Assembly: GCF_003345355.1 (NCBI RefSeq)
Contig: NZ_QQNB01000005.1
Coordinates: forward strand, 80,331-144,330
Length of the DNA stretch: 64,000 nucleotides
Source of the DNA: Sphingomonas aracearum
GTDB taxonomy: Bacteria > Pseudomonadota > Alphaproteobacteria > Sphingomonadales > Sphingomonadaceae
Direction of reading: 5' to 3'
In this document: positions 26,194 to 35,440 of the stretch, one piece after another
Position numbering within the stretch: the stretch's first letter is position 1
How the letters are laid out: each line of letters begins with the position of its first letter
Notes under the pieces: model-generated
The model's database searches: none
What the model was told of the DNA's origin: nothing
The model's input: only the letters and a program-made list of their open reading frames with translations
Translations under genes and position numbers: made by a program

Positions 26194-26526
26194 CTAGGCT
26201 GCCATTCTGTCGCAAGCGTCGGCGCACCTGCGGCACGCCGCAACGCACTCCTCCATCCCATCGAGCCCTTCGCAGCTCGCTGCACATGCCCGACAGATCT
26301 CGGCGCACTCACGGCAAATATGCTGATGGTGAGTGGACTTGCGTGCCATAAAGTCGATCGCGACGGCGCAAATCTGTGCGCAATCGAGCATGATCTTGAG
26401 GTGCTCGGGCGCGGCGTGCTGTCCGCCCATCTCGAGGCAGTGGTTCATCGCCATATGGAGACAAGTCACGTGACATTCGTGGCAGGCGTCCATGCACGCC
26501 TTCATGTCAGGGTCGATCTGGTGCAT
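26194..26526 (-). CDS. Four-helix-bundle copper storage protein (DUF326/Csp)
   Basis: A 110-aa Cys-rich protein. Repeated CxxxC and CxxC helices are visible: MKACMDACHECHVTCLHM, LDCAQICAVAIDFM, HICRECAEICRACAASCEG and ECVAACRRCADACD. In Csp proteins such bundles store many Cu(I) ions. No signal peptide is present, so it should be cytosolic (Csp3-like). The ATG at 26526 has GGAG upstream; the longer open frame is not supported. Confidence 0.92.
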   Translation of the reverse strand: MHQIDPDMKACMDACHECHVTCLHMAMNHCLEMGGQHAAPEHLKIMLDCAQICAVAIDFMARKSTHHQHICRECAEICRACAASCEGLDGMEECVAACRRCADACDRMAA

Positions 26527-26618
26527 CGGTCTTTCTCCGTCTGAGCCCCCGCCCACCCTTATGTACGCACCCTGCGCGAAAACCCCTTGTCGCCGGCTTC
26601 CTGCAGCGTAGCTCAGCA

Positions 26619-27512
26619 CTACATCGTCCAGCGGCCGAACAGCGTCGCGAGAATGATGCCGCCCGCCAGCATCAACAACGTCAGCACCGTCATAGCCACG
26701 ATCTGTGCGCCGGTGACTTCGGGCTCCATCGCCATGCTTTCCACGGTCTTGGCTCCGCTATGTCCTACCCCATGTGTCATGCCCGGCATCGCGGTCAGGG
26801 CGCCCTCGGCCGCCATGTCGTGCCCGCCATGACCGAGTGCCCGCACCGTGCCCATTCCGTGCTTCAACCGGACCCCGACAAGCCAGAGATTGACGGGGTA
26901 GGCGATTGCAAAGCCTACAAGCGTCGCGAGCGACATGACGCCCCAGAAGCGAAGCGAGCTGGCGTGCATCGCCGCCATGTCGCGGCTCATCAGCATCACC
27001 ATCGTCGGGATCATCCCTGCCATGACGGCATTCATCGAAAGCCACTCGGGGATGAAGGACATGCGGAGCGCGCCCCAATAGGAGCCGCCCGCCATGTCGC
27101 GCATGAACAGCGCCTGGAAGATGAGCAGGCCGAACGCGAAGCCGAACACATATTCCGCCATCACATCCTGCCACATCGGCAGGCCGAGCGCTGTGGTGAT
27201 CGCAGCCGCGGCGATGACGCCCGTAGCGTCCCCTGCCAAGCAATGGATCGACGAGCCGAACGCCTGCTTCCACAAGGGGCGAACGAAGTCTTCATGCCGC
27301 TGGTTGAGCGGCTCCTGGCACGACAGGACATAGGCCGCGGCCATGATTGGGCCGCCGTAGAGCGTGACCAGAAGCCACCCCCACTTCATCACCTTCAGCT
27401 CGGGGTTACGCGTGAAGGCATCCCACGCAACGTAGGCAACGGAGAGCGCCGTCAGCACGAACCACGCGACCAGCACTGAGTCGAGCCAGGGGCTCGGGGG
27501 CGGCATCGTCAC
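26619..27512 (-). CDS. DUF4396 membrane protein
   Basis: A 297-aa polytopic protein with about seven helices. DUF4396-type features include SCQEPLNQRHEDFVRPLWKQAFGSSIHCLAGDATG (Cys and His) and MAEYVFGFAFGLLIFQALFMRDMAGG. A Met/His-rich cytoplasmic or periplasmic loop (GHGGHDMAAEGALTAMPGMTHGVGHSG) precedes the last helix. The GTG at 27512 has GAGGAG seven bases upstream, favouring it over ATG 27506. The family recurs in copper clusters but its function is not established. Confidence 0.85.
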   Translation of the reverse strand: MTMPPPSPWLDSVLVAWFVLTALSVAYVAWDAFTRNPELKVMKWGWLLVTLYGGPIMAAAYVLSCQEPLNQRHEDFVRPLWKQAFGSSIHCLAGDATGVIAAAAITTALGLPMWQDVMAEYVFGFAFGLLIFQALFMRDMAGGSYWGALRMSFIPEWLSMNAVMAGMIPTMVMLMSRDMAAMHASSLRFWGVMSLATLVGFAIAYPVNLWLVGVRLKHGMGTVRALGHGGHDMAAEGALTAMPGMTHGVGHSGAKTVESMAMEPEVTGAQIVAMTVLTLLMLAGGIILATLFGRWTM

Positions 27513-27576
27513 GGCAGCACTCCTCTACATGCTAGAGGATACGCGGCTCTCCGGATCATCCCTTGCGCGGAGCGGG

Positions 27577-28884
27577 CTAGGCGAGCTTGCTGGAAACGGC
27601 CTTGATCGCTTTCAGTCCCGATCCGAACCGCGCGATGGCCTCCCGGTTCTTCTCCAGCTCGCCATAGGGCAGGTAGGATATGTCGAGGTCGGCTACGCGG
27701 CTGAACGCGGGGCGCTGCAGTTGCGCACGCACATCTGCTTCGCGCGCATCGGGCGCCACAAGGAACAGCCCTGCTGTCGCGTGAAGGTCACTACCGCTCA
27801 ACGCCAAGTCCAGCATCCTGACGATGCCGGAGTAGATGGACGTCGAATGCTCCACCTCGAACGCCGCCGCGACGTGATCGCCGCCCCGTTCAAGCCAAAG
27901 CACATCGATCAACCGGATCGAGTCCGCACCTTTTGAGGTCGCGATCGTGTCGGGCAATCGCTCGAGGCACCCGTGTCCCAGGGGCGCTCCGGCAAAGCTC
28001 CGGCTGCGGTCATTGGCCGCAATCCATACATCGTAGCCTAGCGCGAGCCCCAGATCGCGAAGCCAAGCCTGGATCTCGGTATGGGTGCGCTCGTTCTCGC
28101 CATCGCGCTGGGCCGCCTTGCTAAGTGTGCGCGCTTCCTCGCGCGCTGCTTCGAGCCGCGTGCTCCAATCGCCGATCTCGGCGCCGTCCAGGGGCGGGGC
28201 CGGATAGCGCTTCGAGCCCACGTCGAACAGCAAGCCCCCGATGGCGCCCAAGTCATTGGACAGGAGGTCGCGGTGCCGGTCGTTGAGGTCGAGGATGCCT
28301 GTTCGCATCGCCAGGAAGTGCTCCCAGCTTCCCAACTTCACGTTCGCGCCGGTGAGCGCGTTATAGCCGTTCACGATGGCGGTGTTGAAAGGCGGCACCA
28401 GCGTGGGATGAAGGAAGTAGAGGAGGTTCGCGACCGCCGGTCCAAGCCCCTTGATCTTCAACCGATCGATCGCATGGATATGGCCGATGATCTCCTCGGC
28501 AGTGTCGCAACACGAGCACGCGTCGAGGAGCCGCCCGAAAGCCCGCTGATTGTCGGGATTCTCGTATATGTCGGGGATGCGGAGCTTCGGCTTCCACAGG
28601 AAAGCGTGGTCGGCACCTTTGAAGATCTGGCGCTGTTCGGCAACAGAATGGACGACGGTTTCAAGAGAAGAACCACGATAGGCGACCCCGAACGTGCCCC
28701 GCTCGATCTCGCCCACAACCTGGGTGATCCCGCGCCGGATCGAGCGGAAGTTCTTCAGCCGCTCATCCCACAGGAACCAGCTTCGGTAAGTCGCCCCCGG
28801 ATCGTCACGCCAGCGGGCAATTAAGCGGCGCACCAGGCCGTCATGGTCGGTGCCAGTAGAAAGACTGTCGATCTGCGCTGCCAT
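27577..28884 (-). CDS. Uncharacterised protein with HhH-like segment and possible nuclease-fold C-terminus
   Basis: This encodes about 435 aa from the ATG at 28884, which has GGGGA upstream. I do not recognise a named family. An HhH-like segment LKIKGLGPAVANLLYFLHP lies near residue 145. The C-terminal part has IRLIDVLWLERG then AAFEVEHSTSIYSGIVRMLDL and LFLVAPD, a spacing compatible with a PD-(D/E)xK nuclease (Asp, then Glu-x-Glu). It is isolated, divergent from the copper ATPase. A defence or DNA-processing role is a guess. Confidence 0.75.
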   Translation of the reverse strand: MAAQIDSLSTGTDHDGLVRRLIARWRDDPGATYRSWFLWDERLKNFRSIRRGITQVVGEIERGTFGVAYRGSSLETVVHSVAEQRQIFKGADHAFLWKPKLRIPDIYENPDNQRAFGRLLDACSCCDTAEEIIGHIHAIDRLKIKGLGPAVANLLYFLHPTLVPPFNTAIVNGYNALTGANVKLGSWEHFLAMRTGILDLNDRHRDLLSNDLGAIGGLLFDVGSKRYPAPPLDGAEIGDWSTRLEAAREEARTLSKAAQRDGENERTHTEIQAWLRDLGLALGYDVWIAANDRSRSFAGAPLGHGCLERLPDTIATSKGADSIRLIDVLWLERGGDHVAAAFEVEHSTSIYSGIVRMLDLALSGSDLHATAGLFLVAPDAREADVRAQLQRPAFSRVADLDISYLPYGELEKNREAIARFGSGLKAIKAVSSKLA

Positions 28885-29043
28885 ATGTCCCCGATTGCCC
28901 CCGGCCCGCGTTTGGCGAGCTAGTAATAGACCTAAGCTGCGGCCCTTATGGCGTCGAGGGTGTAGAGCTGGCCCCCGCAATATGAGGGCAACGCCGCTCC
29001 CGCGCGTAGATTCAACATACACGCCAGCGGTGCCGACAGGGCC

Positions 29044-29074
29044 TTGACCCTAACACGGTGTCATACCCTACATG
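29044..29074 (+). promoter_or_regulatory. CueR-type promoter of the copper ATPase
   Basis: A -35 TTGACC (29044-29049) and a -10-like TACATG (29069-29074) are separated by 19 bases containing the partial dyad CTAACACGGTGTCAT. The elongated spacer and position 25 bp before the gene fit control by the CueR encoded downstream. Confidence 0.6.
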
Positions 29075-29098
29075 CTCTCGGGTCGAAGGAGTCTTGCC

Positions 29099-31573
29099 AT
29101 GAACGACCCTCATTCCCATTCCCAAGCCGGGGGTTGCGGCTGTTCGAAGCCTGCGCCTGAATCGGTCTCCACGCCCTCATCCTGTTGCGGGGGCGGCTCG
29201 GCCGCTCCCGCAAAGATCGAGCACGAACATCATCACACCGAAGCGGGCGGCTGCTGCTCGGGCAGTAAGGACAACGATGCCGCAGCAGCAGTGATCGACG
29301 CGGTGTGCGGCATGACGGTCGATCCCGCAAAAACGACACACCATGCCGAGCACGCTGGTCATGCCTATCATTTCTGTAGCGCAGGGTGCCGGAGCAAGTT
29401 TGTCGCCAATCCTGACGCCTATCTGAGCGATAAGCCGAAACCGGAGCCGATGGCGACGCCGGGGGCGATGTGGACGTGCCCGATGCACCCGCAAATTCGC
29501 CAGGAAGGGCCGGGAACTTGCCCAATCTGCGGCATGGCGCTCGAACCCGAAGAACCGTCGCTCGACGATACTCCCAACCCTGAGCTGGTCGACTTCACGC
29601 GCCGACTGTGGGTGGCGGGCGCGCTCACGATCCCGCTGCTCGTCGTCTCGATGTTCGCGGAGATGTTAGGCCTGCATGTGGTTAGCCCTGCGGCCTCGCC
29701 TTGGGTCCAGCTCGCACTCACCGCGCCGATCGTGCTGTGGGCGGGCTGGCCGTTTTTCGAGCGGGGGTGGACATCGCTTCGTACCCGCCATCTCAATATG
29801 TTCACACTGATCGCGATCGGCGTAGGTGCCGCCTTCCTCTATAGCGTGGTCGCGACGCTCGCGCCGGGCATCTTCCCAGCGACCTTCCGCACGCATGGGA
29901 GCATGGTTCCCGTCTATTACGAGGCGGCCGGCGTCGTGGTGACACTGGTGCTGCTCGGGCAAGTGCTCGAACTGCGCGCTAGGGCGGCGACAGGGCGCGC
30001 GATCCGCGCTCTCATGGATCTCGCCCCCAAGACGGCGCGACGCTTGCAGCCTGACGGTTCTGAAGAAGAAGTCGGGCTTGCCGACGTGGCAACCGGTGAC
30101 CGGCTGCGGGTCCGCCCCGGTGAAGCCATCCCGGTCGATGGCGTCGTGGTCGAGGGTCGTTCGTCGGTCGACGAAGCCATGCTCACCGGCGAACCCGCGC
30201 CGGTCCTCAAGGAAGTCGAGGCGATCGTTACCGGGGGCACCGTCAACGGGACGGGCAGCCTGGTGATGGAAGCCCGCGCGGTTGGTTCGGACACGATGCT
30301 CGCGCGTATCGTCCGCATGGTCGCGGAAGCGCAGCGAAGCCGCGCCCCGATACAGGCGGTCGCCGATCGGGTTTCAGGATGGTTCGTGCCGCTCGTCGTG
30401 CTGATCTCGATTGCGACCTTCATCACTTGGTCGCTGGTCGGCCCTGAGCCGCGCATGGGCCATGCCCTGCTTAACGCCATCGCAGTGCTGGTGATCGCCT
30501 GCCCGTGCGCGCTCGGGCTCGCCACGCCCATGTCGATCATGGTCGGCACGGGACGCGGCGCTCAGGCCGGCGTGCTGGTGAAGAACGCGGAAGCCTTACA
30601 GGGGCTGGAAAAGGTCGATACCCTTGTCATCGACAAGACGGGTACGCTCACGGAAGGCAAGCCCAAGCTGATCGCGGTCGAGACGGTCAGCGCGGTCGGA
30701 GAGAACGACATGCTCGCGCTTGCCGCGGCCGTCGAAGGCCAATCCGAACATCCGCTCGCGCACGCAATCGTCGTTGCCGCCAAAGAACGAGGATTGCAGC
30801 TCGGCACAGTCGCGGACTTTGCCTCGCAAACCGGGCTGGGTGTCAGCGCCAGGGTGGGCGGCCGCTCGGTCGTGATTGGCAATGCGGTGCAAATGAGCCG
30901 GATCGGCGCTGATCTCAAGCCGGTCGACGCCGCGGCCGATCGTCACCGTGGCGAAGGCGCGGGCATCATCCTCGTCGCGATCGACGGGGCGCTCGCCGGT
31001 CTGCTCGCAGTCGCCGATCCGGTGCGCGCATCGGCGCGCGACGCTATTGCCGCGCTTCGCAAGGAGGGCCTGCGGGTCGTCATGCTCACCGGCGACAATC
31101 GTGGGACGGCCGATGCTGTCGCGCGCGCCGTGGGCGGTCTTGATGACGTGCGCGCCGATCTGCTGCCGGAAGACAAGGCGCGTATCATCGGCGAGCTGAA
31201 AGCGAGCGGCGCAAGGGTCGCAATGGCGGGCGATGGGATCAACGACGCCCCGGCGCTCGCCGCCGCGGATGTCGGCTTGGCGATGGGAACGGGAACAGAC
31301 GTGGCGATCGAAAGCGCCGGCATGACGCTCACGCGCGGCGATCTCTCGGCGATCGTGCGCGCCCGCAAGCTCGCTCGCGCGACGATGCGAAATATTCGCC
31401 AAAACCTGTTCTTCTCGTTTCTGTTCAACGGGATTGGTGTGCCAGTCGCGGCGGGAGTCCTCTACCCGGTAGCAGGCATCCTGCTGTCGCCGATGCTGGC
31501 CGGTGCAGCGATGGCGATCTCGTCGTTCACCGTGGTCCTGAACGCGCTGCGGCTCAACGCGGTAAAGCTGTGA
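29099..31573 (+). CDS. copA: Cu(I)-exporting P1B-type ATPase with YHS domain
   Basis: An 824-aa P-type ATPase. The N-terminus has Cys/His clusters and a YHS domain ([25 protein letters not shown]) instead of HMA domains. A metal-binding segment [20 protein letters not shown] follows. The core shows [16 protein letters not shown] in the metal-site helix, DKTGTLTEG with the phosphorylated Asp, EHPLAHAI, and [10 protein letters not shown]. The CPC motif marks PIB-1 Cu(I)/Ag(I) export to the periplasm. The start ATG has AAGGAG upstream. It overlaps cueR by four bases. Confidence 0.96.
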   Translation: MNDPHSHSQAGGCGCSKPAPESVSTPSSCCGGGSAAPAKIEHEHHHTEAGGCCSGSKDNDAAAAVIDAVCGMTVDPAKTTHHAEHAGHAYHFCSAGCRSKFVANPDAYLSDKPKPEPMATPGAMWTCPMHPQIRQEGPGTCPICGMALEPEEPSLDDTPNPELVDFTRRLWVAGALTIPLLVVSMFAEMLGLHVVSPAASPWVQLALTAPIVLWAGWPFFERGWTSLRTRHLNMFTLIAIGVGAAFLYSVVATLAPGIFPATFRTHGSMVPVYYEAAGVVVTLVLLGQVLELRARAATGRAIRALMDLAPKTARRLQPDGSEEEVGLADVATGDRLRVRPGEAIPVDGVVVEGRSSVDEAMLTGEPAPVLKEVEAIVTGGTVNGTGSLVMEARAVGSDTMLARIVRMVAEAQRSRAPIQAVADRVSGWFVPLVVLISIATFITWSLVGPEPRMGHALLNAIAVLVIACPCALGLATPMSIMVGTGRGAQAGVLVKNAEALQGLEKVDTLVIDKTGTLTEGKPKLIAVETVSAVGENDMLALAAAVEGQSEHPLAHAIVVAAKERGLQLGTVADFASQTGLGVSARVGGRSVVIGNAVQMSRIGADLKPVDAAADRHRGEGAGIILVAIDGALAGLLAVADPVRASARDAIAALRKEGLRVVMLTGDNRGTADAVARAVGGLDDVRADLLPEDKARIIGELKASGARVAMAGDGINDAPALAAADVGLAMGTGTDVAIESAGMTLTRGDLSAIVRARKLARATMRNIRQNLFFSFLFNGIGVPVAAGVLYPVAGILLSPMLAGAAMAISSFTVVLNALRLNAVKL

Positions 31574-31953
31574 ACATCGGAGCGGCGTCGGACGCCAGCG
31601 GCGTCTCCCAACGCATGATCCGCCACTATGAAAAGATTGGCTTGGTGCCCGCGCCGCCACGGCGCGGGAGCTACCGGGACTATGCCGACGCTGACGTTCA
31701 TCGGCTGCAATTTATCGCCAACGCGCGCGACCTGGGGTTCCCGATCGAGGAAATCCGCACGCTGCTGGGGCTATGGTCGGATCGCGATCGGTCGAGCGCG
31801 GAAGTCAAGACGCTGGCGGAAGCCCGCGCTGCCGAACTGGGCCGCAAGGTCCGCGTCTTGGACGCCATGCGCCGCTCGCTTACCGGGCTCGCCCAAGCCT
31901 GTCATGGCGATGATCGGCCTGATTGTCCGATCATCGAACGCTTGGCTGAATAA
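31570..31953 (+). CDS. cueR: CueR-like Cu(I)-responsive MerR activator
   Basis: A 127-aa MerR-family protein. The helix-turn-helix is [23 protein letters not shown] with [16 protein letters not shown]. The C-terminal loop [11 protein letters not shown] has the C-x7-C spacing of CueR, which binds one Cu(I)/Ag(I)/Au(I). It begins with GTG overlapping the ATPase stop. It should activate the promoter at 29044 and hence itself. Confidence 0.94.
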   Translation: MNIGAASDASGVSQRMIRHYEKIGLVPAPPRRGSYRDYADADVHRLQFIANARDLGFPIEEIRTLLGLWSDRDRSSAEVKTLAEARAAELGRKVRVLDAMRRSLTGLAQACHGDDRPDCPIIERLAE

Positions 31954-32005
31954 CTTGCGCGGCTAACTTTTACTCCACTTGAGCGTGATCGTGCGTCGCA
32001 CCGTT

Positions 32006-32667
32006 TCACGCGTTTCGCGCTGCGGCTTTGCCGCACCCCTCGATCGCCGCGCGGTTGGCCGTCACGATCCTGTCGGCCCCGACGATGGCGCGGAACGCGG
32101 TGGGACTGGCGCTCTGGATCATACGCTGCCCGGCTTCCCAGCGGGGCAAGTCGAGCGTCCGCGCCGCCATGCGCTCGGGCCATTGCCAGCTCGCCGGTGC
32201 GATCTCGCGCGCGACCAGGCCCGGCACGATCGCCCATGCGAGGATGCCGGCCGCCACCCCACCCAGGGCAAACCATAGCTGCCGATTCTTCTGGTCGGCG
32301 CGTGTCCATGCGGACCCGGCGATGGCGCGAAGATCGGCCATGATGCGGGCCTTGTCCTCGCCCGCCTTGGCGAGCGCCGCCTGATCCTCGCGCCGGGCGG
32401 CGCTGCCCGCCGCGGCGATGCGCTGCGCCATCTGCTCCGGCGTCATCGCCAGCGCCGGGGCCGCTTTCAGGAATTGGCCGATGCGCGCGACGTTCTCGCC
32501 TGCCGTGTTCACGTTCTGCTGGAGCACGCCAAGCGTCTCGGTATGGTCGGGTATGTCGATCGCCGCGCTCGGCCGCCAAGCCCTCCACGGCGCAGCGCCA
32601 GCTCGCCGCGCATGGCCTCGAACGCCTCGGCCGCGCCTGCTCCGCCCTGATCGTCCTCGTCCGTCAC
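32006..32667 (-). pseudogene. DUF6118-like plasmid protein, frameshifted at the N-terminus
   Basis: The long C-terminal part (32527-32006) reads LQQNVNTAGENVARIGQFLKA, a helical stretch, one membrane segment (LWFALGGVAAGILAWAIVPG) and RMIQSASPTAFRAIVGADRI, as in plasmid-borne DUF6118 proteins. Its natural N-terminus is split over three frames. A GTG at 32667 gives TDEDDQGGAGAAEAFEAMRGELALRR, then VEGLAAER in another frame, then IDIPDHTETLGVLQQN in the third. Two small indels about 25 bp apart therefore disrupt it, unless translation restarts at GTG 32527. The family assignment is from memory and moderate. Confidence 0.6.
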
Positions 32668-32739
32668 CTGTCGTGAGCCTGCAACCCGTGATATTTCTCC
32701 GAGTTAATCAAAGGAGACCCAACAATCACCGGACCGTTC

Positions 32740-33987
32740 ATGCCTAAGACACCACACACGAAAGGCCCGGACGAAACCCTTTCTCTCCTCGCCGATCCCT
32801 ATCGGTTCATCTCCAGGCAGTGCCAGCGCCTAGGCGCAAACGCTTTTGAATCCCGTTTCCTGCTGAAAAAGACCACCTGCCTTAAGGGGGCCAAGGCCGC
32901 CGAAATCTTCTACGATACGACCCGCTTCATGCGCGAAGGTGCCATGCCGGCCGCCATTCAGAAGACACTGCTGGGCCAAGGCGGCGTTCAGGGTCTGGAC
33001 GGCGGGACCCATCGCCACCGCAAGCAGATGTTCATGAGCCTGATGACGCCAGAGCGCGTCCGGGCGCTGGCGCAGCTGTTCGAGGCCGAGTGGCGCAGGG
33101 CGGTGCCGGGTTGGACGCGAAAAGGAGAGATCGTCTTCTATGACGAGTTGCATGAGCCGCTGACGCGGGCGGTATGCGCTTGGGCGGGAGTTCCTCTTAC
33201 GGACGATGAAGCCAGCAACCGCGCGGGCGAACTGCGGGCGCTGTTCGACGCCGCCGGCTCGGCGAGCCCGAGGCATCTCTGGTCACGGCTGGCCCGTCGT
33301 CGCGTCGACGCATGGGCGGCGCGGATCATTGAGGACATTCGGGCCGGGAGCATCGGCTCGGGCTCGGAGACCGCGGCTTACGCGATAGCTTGGCATCGCG
33401 ACCGGCACGACGGTCTCCTTTCGCCGCACGTCGCAGCGGTCGAACTGGTAAATGTCCTTCGCCCGACCGTCGCGATCGCAGTATACATCACCTTCGTCGC
33501 CCACGCGCTGCAAACCTGTTCAGGGATAAGGGCGGCCTTGGCTCAGGAGCCGGACTATGCCGAGCTCTTCGTCCAGGAGGTCCGCCGATTCTATCCCTTC
33601 TTTCCCGCTGTGGTGGCGCGCGCGCGCCAAGATTTCGAGTGGGAGGGGATGGCCTTTCCGGAAGGGCGTCAAGTGATGCTGGACCTTTATGGGAGCAATC
33701 ACGACGCAGCGACCTGGGCCGACCCCCAGGAGTTTCGCCCTGAGCGTTTCAGGGCTTGGGACGAAGACTCCTTCAACTTCATTCCGCAGGGCGGCGGCGA
33801 TCACTATCTCGGCCATCGCTGTCCCGGCGAATGGATCGTCCTCGCGATCATGAAGGTGGCGGCACACCTCCTCGTCAACGCGATGCGCTATGACGTACCG
33901 GACCAGGACCTGAGCATCGATTTCGCCAGGCTGCCAGCGCTTCCGAAAAGCGGCTTCGTGATGCGCAGCGTCCACATGGGTGGCTAG
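32740..33987 (+). CDS. CYP152-type fatty acid peroxygenase (cytochrome P450)
   Basis: A 415-aa P450 that uses H2O2 directly. The haem-binding loop is FIPQGGGDHYLGHRCPGEW with the cysteine ligand at residue 361. The I-helix has NVLRPTVAIAVY, the Arg-Pro pair that replaces the usual acid-Thr pair in CYP152. I recall Sphingomonas paucimobilis P450 SP-alpha (CYP152B1), a fatty-acid alpha-hydroxylase, as almost the same from the first residues (MPKTPHTKGPDETLSLLADP). It needs no redox partner, and none is nearby. It lies between a broken backbone gene and the mer genes and looks like a carried passenger. Confidence 0.93.
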   Translation: MPKTPHTKGPDETLSLLADPYRFISRQCQRLGANAFESRFLLKKTTCLKGAKAAEIFYDTTRFMREGAMPAAIQKTLLGQGGVQGLDGGTHRHRKQMFMSLMTPERVRALAQLFEAEWRRAVPGWTRKGEIVFYDELHEPLTRAVCAWAGVPLTDDEASNRAGELRALFDAAGSASPRHLWSRLARRRVDAWAARIIEDIRAGSIGSGSETAAYAIAWHRDRHDGLLSPHVAAVELVNVLRPTVAIAVYITFVAHALQTCSGIRAALAQEPDYAELFVQEVRRFYPFFPAVVARARQDFEWEGMAFPEGRQVMLDLYGSNHDAATWADPQEFRPERFRAWDEDSFNFIPQGGGDHYLGHRCPGEWIVLAIMKVAAHLLVNAMRYDVPDQDLSIDFARLPALPKSGFVMRSVHMGG

Positions 33988-34060
33988 CGCCGCGTGCCGT
34001 GGTGATGGTGATCGGCTCCGTCATCGACCGTTTGCGCGGAACCGGCGCGCGATGCGACAT

Positions 34061-34477
34061 CTACCCAGACGAAGGTTGGTCCAGCAAGTCGATCACGGCG
34101 CAACTCGCCGCCCCGTCGCCTTCGCAACGGTCGATGGTCGCAGCCAGCAGGCTTTCTAGTTGCGCCAGATCCTCCATCTTAGCGCGCACACGCTCTAGAT
34201 GGTGAGCCGCGATCTCGCGGACCTCACTGCATGACGCCTGCGCAGAACCGCCAAGAGACAGGATCGCGCGCACCTCGGCCGGGGAGAAGCCGAGTTCGCG
34301 CGCGCGACGGACGAACCCAAGTGCGCGGACGTGACCGGTCCCATATACCCGCCGCCCGCCGCTTGTGCGGGGTGGCGTTGCGAGAACACCAACGCGCTCG
34401 AAGTACCGGATCGTCTCGATATTCACGCCAGTCCGGCGAGACAGCTCGCCGATCGCAATGCTTTCCTCAACGCGCAT
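34061..34477 (-). CDS. merR: MerR, Hg(II)-responsive regulator
   Basis: A 138-aa MerR. The helix-turn-helix is IGELSRRTGVNIETIRYFERVGVL with GGRRVYGTGHVRAL. Three cysteines match the Hg(II) site: one in SAQASCSEVREIAAHHL at the start of the dimer helix and two in IDRCEGDGAASCAVID. The ATG at 34477 begins the conserved fold; the longer open frame upstream is a shadow across the divergent promoter. It controls merT. Confidence 0.88.
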   Translation of the reverse strand: MRVEESIAIGELSRRTGVNIETIRYFERVGVLATPPRTSGGRRVYGTGHVRALGFVRRARELGFSPAEVRAILSLGGSAQASCSEVREIAAHHLERVRAKMEDLAQLESLLAATIDRCEGDGAASCAVIDLLDQPSSG

Positions 34478-34484
34478 ATACCGC

Positions 34485-34515
34485 TTGCTCCTGTAGTCAC
34501 TACAGGATGCATAAC
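34485..34515 (+). promoter_or_regulatory. MerR-type promoter of merT
   Basis: TTGCTC (34485-34490), a 19-bp spacer and CATAAC (34510-34515) form the promoter. The perfect dyad CCTGTAGT-C-ACTACAGG (34490-34506) lies between them. Confidence 0.7.
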
Positions 34516-34539
34516 GGGCTAACCCGCTAGAGGCGATAG

Positions 34540-34956
34540 ATGAACCAAGAGAGCATCCCGCGTGAAACCCTAAGCGCACCAACGTCACGACGTCGCGCCG
34601 ACACGGGGCTATCCGCCCTCGGCGCGCTTGCGAGCTTAGCCGCTGTTCTAGCTGCGGCGTCATGCTGCGTCCTGCCCCTCGCACTCGCGGCGCTCGGCCT
34701 GGGGGCGGGCCTGTCCAGCAACTTCGCCGCGCTGATGCCACTAAGGTGGCCGCTAACGGCGACCTCGCTCATCGGCTTGGCTGCTGGGTGGTGGGCCTAC
34801 GCGCAGCGTCGGAGGTCCTGTGCTGGGGACCGGTCCTGCACAATGCCGCTGCCCTCGCGCGCGACACCTATCCTGCTCGCGATTGGAACGGTTCTGACGC
34901 TTATCGCGTTCGCCTGGGACCTCCTAGAAGCGCCGCTGATGAACGCGCTTTCCTGA
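34540..34956 (+). CDS. merT: MerT-like mercuric ion transporter
   Basis: A 138-aa protein with three membrane helices. The first holds the Cys pair typical of MerT (AAASCCVLPLALAALG). A second pair of Cys is in the cytoplasmic loop (RRSCAGDRSCTMP). It imports Hg(II) to the cytosol, usually for MerA, but no merA or merP is in the window. Its stop overlaps the next gene (TGATG). Confidence 0.85.
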   Translation: MNQESIPRETLSAPTSRRRADTGLSALGALASLAAVLAAASCCVLPLALAALGLGAGLSSNFAALMPLRWPLTATSLIGLAAGWWAYAQRRRSCAGDRSCTMPLPSRATPILLAIGTVLTLIAFAWDLLEAPLMNALS

Positions 34957-35177
34957 TGCAGCTCACCTCAACCCTGACCTGTCCCAAATGCGGCGGGGTG
35001 GCCACCGAAAGGATGCCCACCAACGCCTGCCAGTTTTTCTATGATTGCCGGCATTGCGCGGTGGTGCTGCGGCCCTTGGCCGGCGACTGCTGCGTGTTCT
35101 GCTCATTTGGCGATGTCCCATGCCCTCCAATCCAGGAGGCGAAAGCAAACGGGACTGTGACGGGCTGCTGCGGGTGA
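34956..35177 (+). CDS. GDCCVxC-domain small protein, mer-associated
   Basis: A 73-aa Cys-rich protein. LTCPKCGG and YDCRHCAVVLRP form a zinc-ribbon-like scaffold. GDCCVFCSFGDVPCPP is the GDCCVxC motif, in which some homologues carry selenocysteine; here all positions are Cys. It is translationally coupled to merT. A role in binding Hg is likely from context. Confidence 0.85.
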   Translation: MQLTSTLTCPKCGGVATERMPTNACQFFYDCRHCAVVLRPLAGDCCVFCSFGDVPCPPIQEAKANGTVTGCCG

Positions 35178-35342
35178 GGCGATAGCTTCACGTTCCTTCG
35201 TGAACTGGGGTCCTGCTCGCCCAAGGTCGCGCAAGCGGAAGTTGCCTACTTCGGTCTTATTCGACCGGTTCTGACCTGCCTCAACTGCTCATTTTCGAGA
35301 GGGCATTTGAACAGGATAGCATTTCGGGCGCTTAAAAAGCCC

Positions 35343-35373
35343 TTGCTCCTCCAGTGGCTGGAGCATGTAACCG
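35343..35373 (+). promoter_or_regulatory. MerR-type promoter ahead of the aspartic protease gene
   Basis: TTGCTC (35343-35348) is followed by the perfect dyad CTCCAG-TGG-CTGGAG (35349-35363). A 19-bp spacer leads to TAACCG (35368-35373). The dyad and spacing nearly match those at 37094-37124, the promoter divergent from the PbrR-like gene. Confidence 0.65.
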
Positions 35374-35440
35374 CAATTTGCTCTCCTGCGGACGGGGGGC
35401 TGGAGGTGGCTTTTTGACGGCCCGTGCTGAAGCAATCGGT

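Noticed and set aside
34956..35177. Selenocysteine in the GDCCVxC protein
   Set aside because: Some relatives use UGA, but here every position is a sense Cys codon.
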